Shown here: piece after piece, positions 1 to 6,523 of the stretch
Numbering within the stretch: position 1 is the first letter of the stretch
How the letters are laid out: each line of letters begins with the position of its first letter
NCBI GenBank assembly: GCA_903939555.1
Contig: CAJAHV010000009.1
Location: forward strand, 1-10,193
Length of the DNA stretch: 10,193 nucleotides
Source of the DNA: an uncultured Alphaproteobacteria bacterium
GTDB taxonomy: Bacteria > Pseudomonadota > Alphaproteobacteria > Sphingomonadales > Sphingomonadaceae
Reading direction: 5' to 3'
Position numbers and translations under genes: made by a program
The notes under the pieces: generated by a model
The model's input: the letters and a program-made list of their open reading frames with translations, nothing else
Told to the model about the DNA's origin: nothing
Databases searched by the model: none

Positions 1-999
1 CGGCTCGGCAACGCCGATGGCATAGCTCAGCTGTATCGTGCAGCGGCGTGCCAGCCCGGCGGCGACAATATTCTTGGCGAGGTAACGGGTGATATAGGCG
101 GCGGAGCGATCGACCTTGGTCGGATCCTTGCCACTGAAGGCACCGCCGCCGTGCGGGGATGCGCCACCATAGGTATCGACGATTATCTTGCGCCCGGTCA
201 AACCGGCGTCGCCATCGGGGCCACCGATTTCGAAACGCCCCGTCGGGTTGACGTGGATGACGGTTTCGTCGGTGATGAAGCCGTCGGGCAGCACATCGTG
301 GAATACCGACATGACGTAGTCGCGAAGCACCGCATACTTTCCCGCGTCGCCGCCCGAATGCTTACCATCCTGCCAGGGCAGGCAGTAATCGACAGCGTGC
401 TGGGTGGAGACAACCAGCGCCGTCGCGCGGACCGGCACCTCGTTTTCATACGCCAGTGTCACCTGGCTCTTGGCGTCTGGTTCGAGAAACGGCGCCACAC
501 CCGAGTGGCGGTCGGCGGCCATTTTTTCGAGGATCTTGTGTGAATAATACAGCGTTGCCGGCATGAAATCCGGCGTTTCGTCCGTCGCGTAACCGAACAT
601 GATGCCTTGGTCGCCGGCGCCTTCATCCTTGTTGCCGGCCTCATCGACGCCCTGCGCGATGTGGTCGGACTGGCCATGCAGGTTATTTTCGAAGCGGAAC
701 TGGTTCCAATGGAAACCGTCCTGCTCATAACCGATCCGCTTGACGGTTGCGCGCACAGTCGCTTCGATTTCGGCCTGCGCGCCGGGCGCCCATTCTCCGT
801 TCACATAAACACCCTGGCAGCGGATTTCGCCCGCGAGCACGACCAACTGGGTGGTTGTCAGCGTTTCACAGGCGATGCGCGCCTGCGGGTCTTTCGACAG
901 GAACAAATCGACGATGGCATCCGAAATCTGGTCGGCGACTTTGTCAGGATGGCCTTCGGAAACCGATTCGCTGGTAAACAGAAACGAAGAACGCGCCAT
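1..999 (-). CDS. metK: S-adenosylmethionine synthase (partial, C-terminus outside window)
   Basis: The enzyme makes S-adenosylmethionine from methionine and ATP in the cytoplasm, as a Mg2+/K+-dependent homotetramer in known members. The reading frame runs without a stop from the ATG at 999 to base 1, giving 333 residues; about 60-75 C-terminal residues of the usual ~385-405 are missing at the window edge. Visible signatures are EGHPDK at residues 15-20 (methionine/ATP-binding His17), the family signature GAGDQGIMFGYA at 127-138, and the phosphate-loop signature HGGGAFSGKDPTKVDRSAAY at about 283-302. The ATG start gives the normal MARSSFLFTSESV N-terminus. No strong Shine-Dalgarno sequence precedes it. 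It lies 128 bp downstream of lnt on the same strand, a neighbourhood common in Alphaproteobacteria, and the gap contains its own candidate promoter and operator-like palindromes. Nothing suggests decay. Confidence 0.97.
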   Translation of the reverse strand, partial: MARSSFLFTSESVSEGHPDKVADQISDAIVDLFLSKDPQARIACETLTTTQLVVLAGEIRCQGVYVNGEWAPGAQAEIEATVRATVKRIGYEQDGFHWNQFRFENNLHGQSDHIAQGVDEAGNKDEGAGDQGIMFGYATDETPDFMPATLYYSHKILEKMAADRHSGVAPFLEPDAKSQVTLAYENEVPVRATALVVSTQHAVDYCLPWQDGKHSGGDAGKYAVLRDYVMSVFHDVLPDGFITDETVIHVNPTGRFEIGGPDGDAGLTGRKIIVDTYGGASPHGGGAFSGKDPTKVDRSAAYITRYLAKNIVAAGLARRCTIQLSYAIGVAEP

Positions 1000-1054
1000 T
1001 GGGAACAATCCATCAACTGCAAGAGACGCTACCGCCTCTAGGGCGCGGCGGCGG

Positions 1055-1064
1055 CTTGCGCAAG
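1055..1064. repeat. 10-bp perfect palindrome in the metK leader
   Basis: CTTGCGCAAG is a perfect palindrome with no spacer, centred 17 bp from the centre of the AT-rich inverted repeat, towards metK. It may be a second protein-binding site or part of leader RNA structure. The adjoining CCGCC (1032-1036) and GGCGG (1047-1051) could also pair in the leader. The function is unknown and chance occurrence in GC-rich DNA is possible. Confidence 0.3.
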
Positions 1065-1067
1065 TGG

Positions 1068-1085
1068 TATAAAGATTGCTTTATA
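1068..1085. promoter_or_regulatory. perfect inverted repeat, candidate operator upstream of metK
   Basis: TATAAAG (1068-1074) and CTTTATA (1079-1085) are perfect 7-bp arms around a 4-bp spacer ATTG. The repeat covers the candidate -10 of metK. AT-rich palindromes of this kind are typical of dimeric winged-helix regulators. From memory, ArsR-family SAH-responsive regulators (SahR) of methionine genes bind AT-rich sites of similar look, but I cannot verify that match here. As RNA it would form only a weak A/U-rich hairpin, so an operator is the more likely reading. Confidence 0.4.
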
Positions 1086-1107
1086 TGATATGAAACTCGG
1101 GTGTCGC
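1080..1107 (-). promoter_or_regulatory. candidate sigma70-type promoter of metK
   Basis: On the minus strand, GCGACA (1107-1102, 4 of 6 matches to TTGACA) is followed after 16 bp by TATAAA (1085-1080, 5 of 6 matches to TATAAT). A transcript would start near 1073, leaving a leader of about 74 nt before the metK ATG at 999. The surrounding AT-rich patch (1068-1095) stands out in otherwise GC-rich DNA. The -10 lies inside the inverted repeat at 1068-1085, which would suit repression by a dimeric regulator. Assigned by eye only. Confidence 0.4.
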
Positions 1108-1111
1108 CCGA
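1097..1111 (-). terminator. weak hairpin after lnt, possible terminator
   Basis: Just after the lnt stop codon (1128-1130) the minus strand has TCGGG-CGACA-CCCGA, a 5-bp stem with a 5-nt loop, followed by GTTTCAT rather than a proper U-run. It could slow lnt transcripts, but it is weak and overlaps the candidate -35 of metK, so read-through into metK is likely. Confidence 0.25.
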
Positions 1112-1127
1112 TGGTTGCGGGGAGCGA

Positions 1128-2894
1128 TCAGCCGAAGATCCGGCTACGCTGCTCGATCACAATGCCGAGGCCGACAAGCAGCAGGCCGAACACCAAGGTC
1201 GTCTGATGACCGAACCTTGCAAAAAGAGTTGGCGGCAGCGGCGGCGGCAGCGAGGCGGAAATGACCCCGAACGTGCCCGCTGCTTGCGACGCAACAATGC
1301 GGCCATTGGCATCGAGCACGGCGCTGATGCCTGTCGGGGTCGCGCGCACGATCGGCAGGCCTTCCTCGATGGCGCGCAGTCGTGCCTGCGCCAGATGTTG
1401 CGGCGGTCCCGACGGGCCAAACCAAGCGTCGTTGGAGATGTTGACGATCCATGCCGGCCGCTTCGCCGCTTCGACGACGGCGCCGGGAAAGATGATTTCA
1501 TAGCAGATCTGTACGCCGACTCGGGCAAAGCCGGGCAGATCGAGGCTGCGTGGCCCCGTGCCGGGCTTGAACTCCAGATCGCCCGGTGTCAGCCGCGTCA
1601 CGCCTAGCGCCGTCATGAATGGCCGCGCCGGGACATATTCGCCCAAGGGCACGAGGTGCGCCTTGTCATAACGGCCGCGTATCTTGCCCTTGGCATCGAT
1701 CACGAAAAGGCTGTTGGTCAACGACAGCACCGTGCCGTTGGCAGCCCGATTGACTGCCAAGCCGCCAAACAACAGCAGGTCATCGGGGCCGATTGCGGCC
1801 GCCAGCCGGGCGCGCACGGCGGCATCTTCCTCCACCGGATAGGGCACGGCCGATTCGGACCATATTACCAACGCACCGGGACGGGCCGTGGCGGTGCTGC
1901 CCGGTGCCGACGCGATCGGAGCATTTTTTGCGGCGGCAGCTTTTGCTTCCGCTGTCGTGGCATCGGTGCGCGACGACGCCGCTACAGGGGAAGCCGTCCC
2001 GAGGCCCGCCATGCCCGCAGGATCGGGGGTAAGTTTGTCGAATTTCAGTGCTGCGATGGCAGCATCGACACGAGTTGAACGGCCAAAGGTATCGTCGACC
2101 TTGCTGGCTGGGGCGGCGATAGCGGTTCGGGTCAGTTCGAGATAAGTTTCGAGATGGGCGTCTTCTCGCGCCGGGTCATATTTCACATCCTGACCGATAT
2201 TGGGCTGGACGACGAACAGCTTGGTACCATCGGGATAGTAGAAGTCCCTTGCGGAGCCAGCGCCGACAACGCCGCTGATGACCACCGCTGCGATCAAGCC
2301 TGCCCCGGCCATTCGTGCCGGTATCGTGTTGCGCGGTCGCACGATCAACCACAGGCCGCCGGCCGCCAGCACCATCAGGCCCGACAGCGCCAGCGCCCCG
2401 CCCGAAGCGGCAAGCTGCGCGATACCCGGCGCAGACAGCCAGGCTGCGCCCAGCGGGTTCCAGGCAAAGCCGGTCAGCACCCAGCCCCGCAACCATTCGG
2501 CCAGCATCCAGGCGGCGGCCAGTATCAGCACGCGCGGTACAGCGCCACGGACCAGACGACGCGCCAGATACGCTGCCATCCCGATATAAAGCGCCAGGAA
2601 CATCGACAGCAGTACAACCGACACCCAGCCAAGAACCGCCGGCATCTTCGACTGGAAGGAGAAGGCCGTCGCGATCCACCCCAGCCCGGTGGTGAAATGC
2701 CCGATACCAAAGCCCCAGCCCAGCAACGCCGCCCGCGTTGACGTCGCCGCTGTATCGACCATGGCGACCAAAAAGGTCACGCCGATCACTGTCAGCAGCC
2801 ACATTGCGGTCGGTTCAAAGCCCAATGATGCAATCGCGCCGGCGATCAGCGCGACGAAAAACAGGGCAAGGGCGGGGAGCGATTTTGTAAGCAC
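1128..2894 (-). CDS. lnt: apolipoprotein N-acyltransferase
   Basis: Inner-membrane enzyme that adds the third acyl chain, from a phospholipid, to the N-terminal Cys of apolipoproteins, the last step of lipoprotein maturation. The 588-residue product has an N-terminal multi-helix membrane region (about residues 5-212), a periplasmic nitrilase-fold domain (about 224-550) and a final helix (about 565-580). The catalytic triad is visible: Glu347 in WSES, Lys411 in YDKAHLVP and Cys464 in QICYE. Their spacing agrees with E. coli Lnt (E267, K335, C387). NDAWFG (488-493) and TGISAV (521-526) are also family-typical. The start is GTG at 2894, the only start after the in-frame stop TAA at 2904-2906. 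The protein is longer than the usual ~500-540 because of a low-complexity Ala/Thr/Ser-rich stretch at about 258-340 (bases 1875-2123), between QPNIGQ and the catalytic Glu. It precedes metK on the same strand. Confidence 0.96.
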   Translation of the reverse strand: MLTKSLPALALFFVALIAGAIASLGFEPTAMWLLTVIGVTFLVAMVDTAATSTRAALLGWGFGIGHFTTGLGWIATAFSFQSKMPAVLGWVSVVLLSMFLALYIGMAAYLARRLVRGAVPRVLILAAAWMLAEWLRGWVLTGFAWNPLGAAWLSAPGIAQLAASGGALALSGLMVLAAGGLWLIVRPRNTIPARMAGAGLIAAVVISGVVGAGSARDFYYPDGTKLFVVQPNIGQDVKYDPAREDAHLETYLELTRTAIAAPASKVDDTFGRSTRVDAAIAALKFDKLTPDPAGMAGLGTASPVAASSRTDATTAEAKAAAAKNAPIASAPGSTATARPGALVIWSESAVPYPVEEDAAVRARLAAAIGPDDLLLFGGLAVNRAANGTVLSLTNSLFVIDAKGKIRGRYDKAHLVPLGEYVPARPFMTALGVTRLTPGDLEFKPGTGPRSLDLPGFARVGVQICYEIIFPGAVVEAAKRPAWIVNISNDAWFGPSGPPQHLAQARLRAIEEGLPIVRATPTGISAVLDANGRIVASQAAGTFGVISASLPPPLPPTLFARFGHQTTLVFGLLLVGLGIVIEQRSRIFG

Positions 2895-2914
2895 AACCGC
2901 TGCTTAGCGCGAAA

Positions 2915-3178
2915 TTGGGGCGACGGGCCAGCCCGTCAGCAAAAAGTCATGTCCGCCGATGCGCTTGCCCCGCTCCCGGAGAGCCTGCACTGTCATTACC
3001 GATCCCGTCCGCCACCCTGACAACTGCCGCTGCGATGCGCGCGGCCAATCGGCAGGTCGACCGCGACACCGACAGGCAGACCCCGGCGCAGGCGGCGCGC
3101 TGGCTGGCGGCGAATTTGCGCGTGCGCCCTGTAAAACCGCCGCCGCGCAGTGTGCTTCATGTTCCCGTTGGCCGTTGA
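2915..3178 (+). pseudogene. remnant of an osmoprotectant ABC transporter substrate-binding protein (C-terminal tail)
   Basis: The open frame is 87 codons, but only about residues 34-70 (bases 3014-3124) look like a real protein. There LTTAAAMRAANRQVD, followed by TPAQAARWLA, resembles the C-terminal helices of glycine betaine/choline-type periplasmic binding proteins (OpuC/ProX class), where a pattern of Thr, Met-Arg, Asn, Val-Asp and later Ala-x-x-Trp-Leu is usual. Upstream residues are Arg/Pro-rich and look like noise, there is no credible start, and no other part of such a transporter is nearby. The tail beyond residue 70 looks like run-on into unrelated DNA. I read it as a decayed or truncated copy left at a rearrangement. 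The family call comes from pattern memory alone; a chance frame is the alternative. Confidence 0.4.
2922..2937. repeat. short GC-rich hairpin upstream of lnt
   Basis: GACGGGC (2922-2928) and GCCCGTC (2931-2937) form a perfect 7-bp stem with a 2-nt CA spacer, 27 bp upstream of the lnt GTG. There is no U-run on either strand, though AAAAAG follows on the plus strand. It may be part of the lnt leader, a protein site, or the remains of a terminator of a gene lost in this junction. No function is assigned. Confidence 0.3.
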
Positions 3179-3332
3179 GGCGGTGTCCGCTGCCGCGCCG
3201 TATTTTCTGGGGTTTACTTTCAACGCGCTCGGCTATGATGCCGTGCTGCTGACCGGCCTGTTGATATTCGCCATTGCCACCGCCGCGCTGATTGCTGTCA
3301 GTCAGCGCCTCGCCATCAGGGATCGCCCATGA
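3150..3332 (+). pseudogene. remnant of an MFS-like transporter (last two transmembrane helices)
   Basis: Sixty codons from a GTG, with an in-frame stop just upstream at 3132-3134. The product has two hydrophobic helices (about residues 4-25 and 32-55) separated by FNALGYDAV, then a basic end QRLAIRDRP. The layout helix, GFTFNALGYD, helix, basic tail is typical of the C-terminus of 12-helix major facilitator transporters, where a Gly-rich loop precedes the last helix. About 350 N-terminal residues are missing and the DNA before it belongs to a different remnant in another frame. Its TGA (3330-3332) overlaps the ATG of the following amidohydrolase gene as ATGA, so the two genes were probably an operon with translational coupling before truncation. 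It could still be expressed as a small two-helix peptide, but I consider it a relic. MFS is a likely but unproven family. Confidence 0.5.
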
Positions 3333-6300
3333 AAAACTTTGCCACCATCGCCCTGCTGCTCGCCGGCACGGCTGCCCTTGCCCAGACCAAGCCGGTGCAA
3401 TGGGATGTCAGCGCGCCGGCCGGAGCGACCGTGCGGCAGGTTGTCATCGATACCGACGAAGGCAGCTGGATGGATGTCGATGTTGCCCCCGATGGCCTCA
3501 CGCTCGCGTTCACGCTGCTGGGTGATATCTACACCATGCCGATTGCCGGCGGCACGCCGACACGTATCGCTGAAGGGCTGGCCTATGAGGTGCAGCCGCG
3601 CTTTTCGCCCGATGGCAAGCGCATCGCTTTCACCTCCGATCGCGGCGGCGGCGACAATATCTGGGTGATGAACCGCGACGGCAGCGACAAGCGCCAGGTC
3701 ACGAAGGAGGATTTCCGCCTGATCTACCAGCCGTCGTGGAGCGCCGATGGGCGCTTCATCGCGGCAAAGAAGCATTTCACCACCGGCCGCTCGCTCGGCA
3801 CTGGGGAAATCTGGCTCTACCATGCCAGCGGCGGGGGCGGGGTCGCGCTGGTCAAGAAGCCCAATGAACAGCATCAGAAGGAGCTCGGTGAACCGGTGTT
3901 CAGCCCGGATGGCAAGGGCATCTACTATACCCGCAACATCACCCGCGGGCCGGTGTTCGAATATGCGCAGGATTCGAACACTGATCTGTTCAATATCGAA
4001 CGCTATGATCTCGACAGCGGCGAGATCAGTACGGTGGCGAGCGGTCCCGGCGGCTCGGTGCGGCCGACGCCGTCGCCCGATGGCAAGCGCATCGCCTTTG
4101 TCCGTCGCGAACGCGCCCGGTCCAAGCTGTATGTCCGCGACCTGGCGTCGGGGGGGGAGCGCAAGATCTATGACGCGCTCGACCAGGATGTGCAGGAAAC
4201 CTGGGCGGTCACCGGTGTCTACCCTGACATGGCATGGACACCCGATGGCAAATCGGTGGTGTTCTGGGCCGGCGGCAAGCTGCGCCGCGTCGATGGCGAT
4301 GGCCGTAACGCCCGGGAGATTCCATTCCGCATCAACGATTCGCGCGGCGTGATCGACGGTCCGCACCCGCAGGTGACCGTGTCGCCCGACAGCGTCACCA
4401 CCAACATGGTGCGCTTCACCAGCGTATCGCCCGATGGCCGCAGCGTGGTCTTTGAAAGCCTGGGCAAGCTGTATGTGCGGGCGGTGGCGGGCGGCACGCC
4501 GAAGCGGTTGACCAATGGCGGTGATTTCGAGCTGTTTCCGTCATGGTCGCGTGACGGCAAGAGCCTTGTTTTCGTCAATTGGAGCGACAGTGGTCTCGGC
4601 TCGATCCGCATTGTCGGGGCGAGCGGCGGCGCCGCGCGCACCATCACCAGCGATCCCGGCCATTATGCGCGGCCGCGCTTTTCGCCCGATGGCGCGACAA
4701 TCGTCTTCGAACGCGGCGATGGCGGCGGCGTGACGTCGCCCTTGTGGTCCGAAACCGCCGGGGCGTGGCGCATCGCGGCGGCGGGCGGTCCGGCGGTGCG
4801 GCTGGTGGCCGGCGGGTCGGAACCGCATTTCGGTGCCAGCAACGACCGGGTGTTCATGACGGTTTCGGGCGGCGGCAAGCGGCAACTCGTCTCCACCGAC
4901 CGCAATGGCGAGGCGCGGCGGGTGCATGCCGAGGGTGATCTGGTCACCGCCTACCAAGTGGCCCCCGATGGCAGCGCGCTGGCGTTCCGGCAGAATTACG
5001 AAGCCTTTGTGATGCCGTTGCTGCCGGGCGCGCAGGCGGTGTCGGTCGATGCCAAGGGCGGTGCCTTGCCGGTGACGAAGGTGTCGAGCGGCGGGGCGGA
5101 CTTCCTTGGCTGGTCGCAGGGCGGCGCGGCACTCAACTGGAGCCTCGGGCCGGTGCTCTACAGCGTGGCGGCGCCGGGACTGTCAGGCAGCGTACCGGCG
5201 GCAGAAGGCGCCGCCAGGTTCGTGCCGCCGAGCAGCGGCGTGTCGCTGGCCATGCCGGTGGCGGCGGACCGGCCGCATGGTGTCATCGCACTGGTAGGGG
5301 CGCGGCTGGTCACCATGGCGGCGACCGATGGCGGCATCATCGACGATGGCGTCGTCGTTGTGACCGACAACCGCATCACCGCGGTCGGCAAGCGTGGTGC
5401 CGTGGCGGTCCCGGCGGGGGCCAAAATCGTCGATGTCGGCGGCAAGACCATCATCCCGGGGCTGATCGACGCCCATGCCCATGGCCCGGCGGGGACCGAT
5501 GAACTGGTGCCGCAACAGAATTGGTCGATGCTGCAGAACCTCGCGCTCGGCACAACGACGATCCACAATCCGTCGAGCCGGGCGGCCGAAATCTTCGCTG
5601 CCGCCGAGATGCAGCGCGCCGGGATCATCATCGCGCCGCGTATCTTTTCGACCGGCGAGATCATCTATGGCGCCAAGGCGCCGGATGTCTTCGCCCAGAT
5701 CGACGGCTATGACGATGCGCTCGCCCATGTCCGGCGGCTGAAGGCGCAAGGCGCTGGCAGCGTCAAGAACTACAACCAACCGCGTCGCGACCAGCGCCAG
5801 CAGGTCACGGCGGCGGCCCGTGCCGAAGGCATGCAGGTGGTGGCGGAAGGCGGATCGCTGTTCGGGCTCGACATGACCCATATCGCCGATGGCAATTCGA
5901 CGCTGGAGCACAACATCCCGCTCGGGGTCTTCTACAAGGATGTCGTCGACTTTTTCGCCGCTTCGAAGACCAATTACACGCCGACATTGGTGGTCAGCTT
6001 CGGTGGCCCGGCGGGTGATCCGTACTGGCGGCAGGCAACCGACATCTTCGCGCATCCGCTGTTGCAGGCCCATAGCCCGCCCGCCGAGCTTGCTGCCGAG
6101 GGCGCGCGCCGGGTCAAGGCACCCGAAGCGGACTATATCGACGACGACAACGCCCGCGAGGCAGCCAAGCTGGCGCGGCGCGGCGTGAAGGTGTCGATCG
6201 GTGCGCATGGCCAGCAGGCCGGTATCGGCTCGCATTGGGAGCTGTGGTCGTTCGTGCGCGGCGGCATGAGCCCGCTGGAAGCGCTTGCCGCCGGCACCAT

Positions 6301-6523
6301 CGCCCCGGCGCAATCGCTGGGCATGGCGGGCGATATCGGGTCGCTCGAGGTCGGCAAGCTTGCCGATCTGGTCGTCCTTGATGCCGATCCGACGGTCGAT
6401 ATCCGTAACAGCGACAAGATCCACCGGGTGATGCTCGGTGGGCGGCTCTATGACCCGGTGACGATGAACGAGTTGGTGTCGGGGAACCGGCAGCGCTTGC
6501 CCTATTGGTGGGAAGCCAAGTGA
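3329..6523 (+). CDS. secreted TolB-like beta-propeller / amidohydrolase fusion protein
   Basis: A 1064-residue two-domain hydrolase of the imidazolonepropionase-like amidohydrolase group; substrate unknown, probably a cyclic amide, dipeptide or similar C-N bond. Residues 1-18 form a signal peptide with likely cleavage ALA|Q, so the protein acts in the periplasm or outside. PD40/TolB-type blades follow, with S-x-D-G-[KR] cores near residues 92, 136, 191, 249, 303, 365, 405 and 451. The amidohydrolase domain starts near 652. It shows the metal motif H716-A-H718, a candidate carboxylated Lys813 (VKNY), His851/His861 (TLEHN) and the terminal SLEVGKLADLVVLD barrel-closing segment. The usual later ligands look changed: Glu840 stands where His is common, and G-A-His960 where G-T-Asp is common. 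AGGGAT (3318-3323) is a good ribosome binding site. The start overlaps the MFS remnant (ATGA), and the stop overlaps the next gene (GTGA). An 8-G run lies at 4150-4157. Confidence 0.93.
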   Translation: MKNFATIALLLAGTAALAQTKPVQWDVSAPAGATVRQVVIDTDEGSWMDVDVAPDGLTLAFTLLGDIYTMPIAGGTPTRIAEGLAYEVQPRFSPDGKRIAFTSDRGGGDNIWVMNRDGSDKRQVTKEDFRLIYQPSWSADGRFIAAKKHFTTGRSLGTGEIWLYHASGGGGVALVKKPNEQHQKELGEPVFSPDGKGIYYTRNITRGPVFEYAQDSNTDLFNIERYDLDSGEISTVASGPGGSVRPTPSPDGKRIAFVRRERARSKLYVRDLASGGERKIYDALDQDVQETWAVTGVYPDMAWTPDGKSVVFWAGGKLRRVDGDGRNAREIPFRINDSRGVIDGPHPQVTVSPDSVTTNMVRFTSVSPDGRSVVFESLGKLYVRAVAGGTPKRLTNGGDFELFPSWSRDGKSLVFVNWSDSGLGSIRIVGASGGAARTITSDPGHYARPRFSPDGATIVFERGDGGGVTSPLWSETAGAWRIAAAGGPAVRLVAGGSEPHFGASNDRVFMTVSGGGKRQLVSTDRNGEARRVHAEGDLVTAYQVAPDGSALAFRQNYEAFVMPLLPGAQAVSVDAKGGALPVTKVSSGGADFLGWSQGGAALNWSLGPVLYSVAAPGLSGSVPAAEGAARFVPPSSGVSLAMPVAADRPHGVIALVGARLVTMAATDGGIIDDGVVVVTDNRITAVGKRGAVAVPAGAKIVDVGGKTIIPGLIDAHAHGPAGTDELVPQQNWSMLQNLALGTTTIHNPSSRAAEIFAAAEMQRAGIIIAPRIFSTGEIIYGAKAPDVFAQIDGYDDALAHVRRLKAQGAGSVKNYNQPRRDQRQQVTAAARAEGMQVVAEGGSLFGLDMTHIADGNSTLEHNIPLGVFYKDVVDFFAASKTNYTPTLVVSFGGPAGDPYWRQATDIFAHPLLQAHSPPAELAAEGARRVKAPEADYIDDDNAREAAKLARRGVKVSIGAHGQQAGIGSHWELWSFVRGGMSPLEALAAGTIAPAQSLGMAGDIGSLEVGKLADLVVLDADPTVDIRNSDKIHRVMLGGRLYDPVTMNELVSGNRQRLPYWWEAK

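Noticed and set aside
1000..1127. SAM-sensing riboswitch in the metK leader
   Set aside because: The leader has small inverted repeats but no arrangement that I can match to SAM-II, SAM-V or SAM/SAH aptamers; the palindromes overlapping the -10 fit a DNA operator better.
2949..3020. 23-codon plus-strand frame from ATG 2949 (MSADALAPLPESL)
   Set aside because: It has a plausible-looking N-terminus but no ribosome binding site and no family match, and it ends quickly inside the decayed junction.
3605..4095. Direct repeat of 23 identical bases (3605-3627 and 4073-4095)
   Set aside because: Both copies encode the SPDGKRIA core of PD40 propeller blades; the identity reflects domain repetition and shared codon use, not a mobile or regulatory repeat.
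3302..4366. 354-codon minus-strand frame opposite the start of the amidohydrolase gene
   Set aside because: Antisense shadow of the propeller-coding region, with low-complexity composition and no family resemblance.
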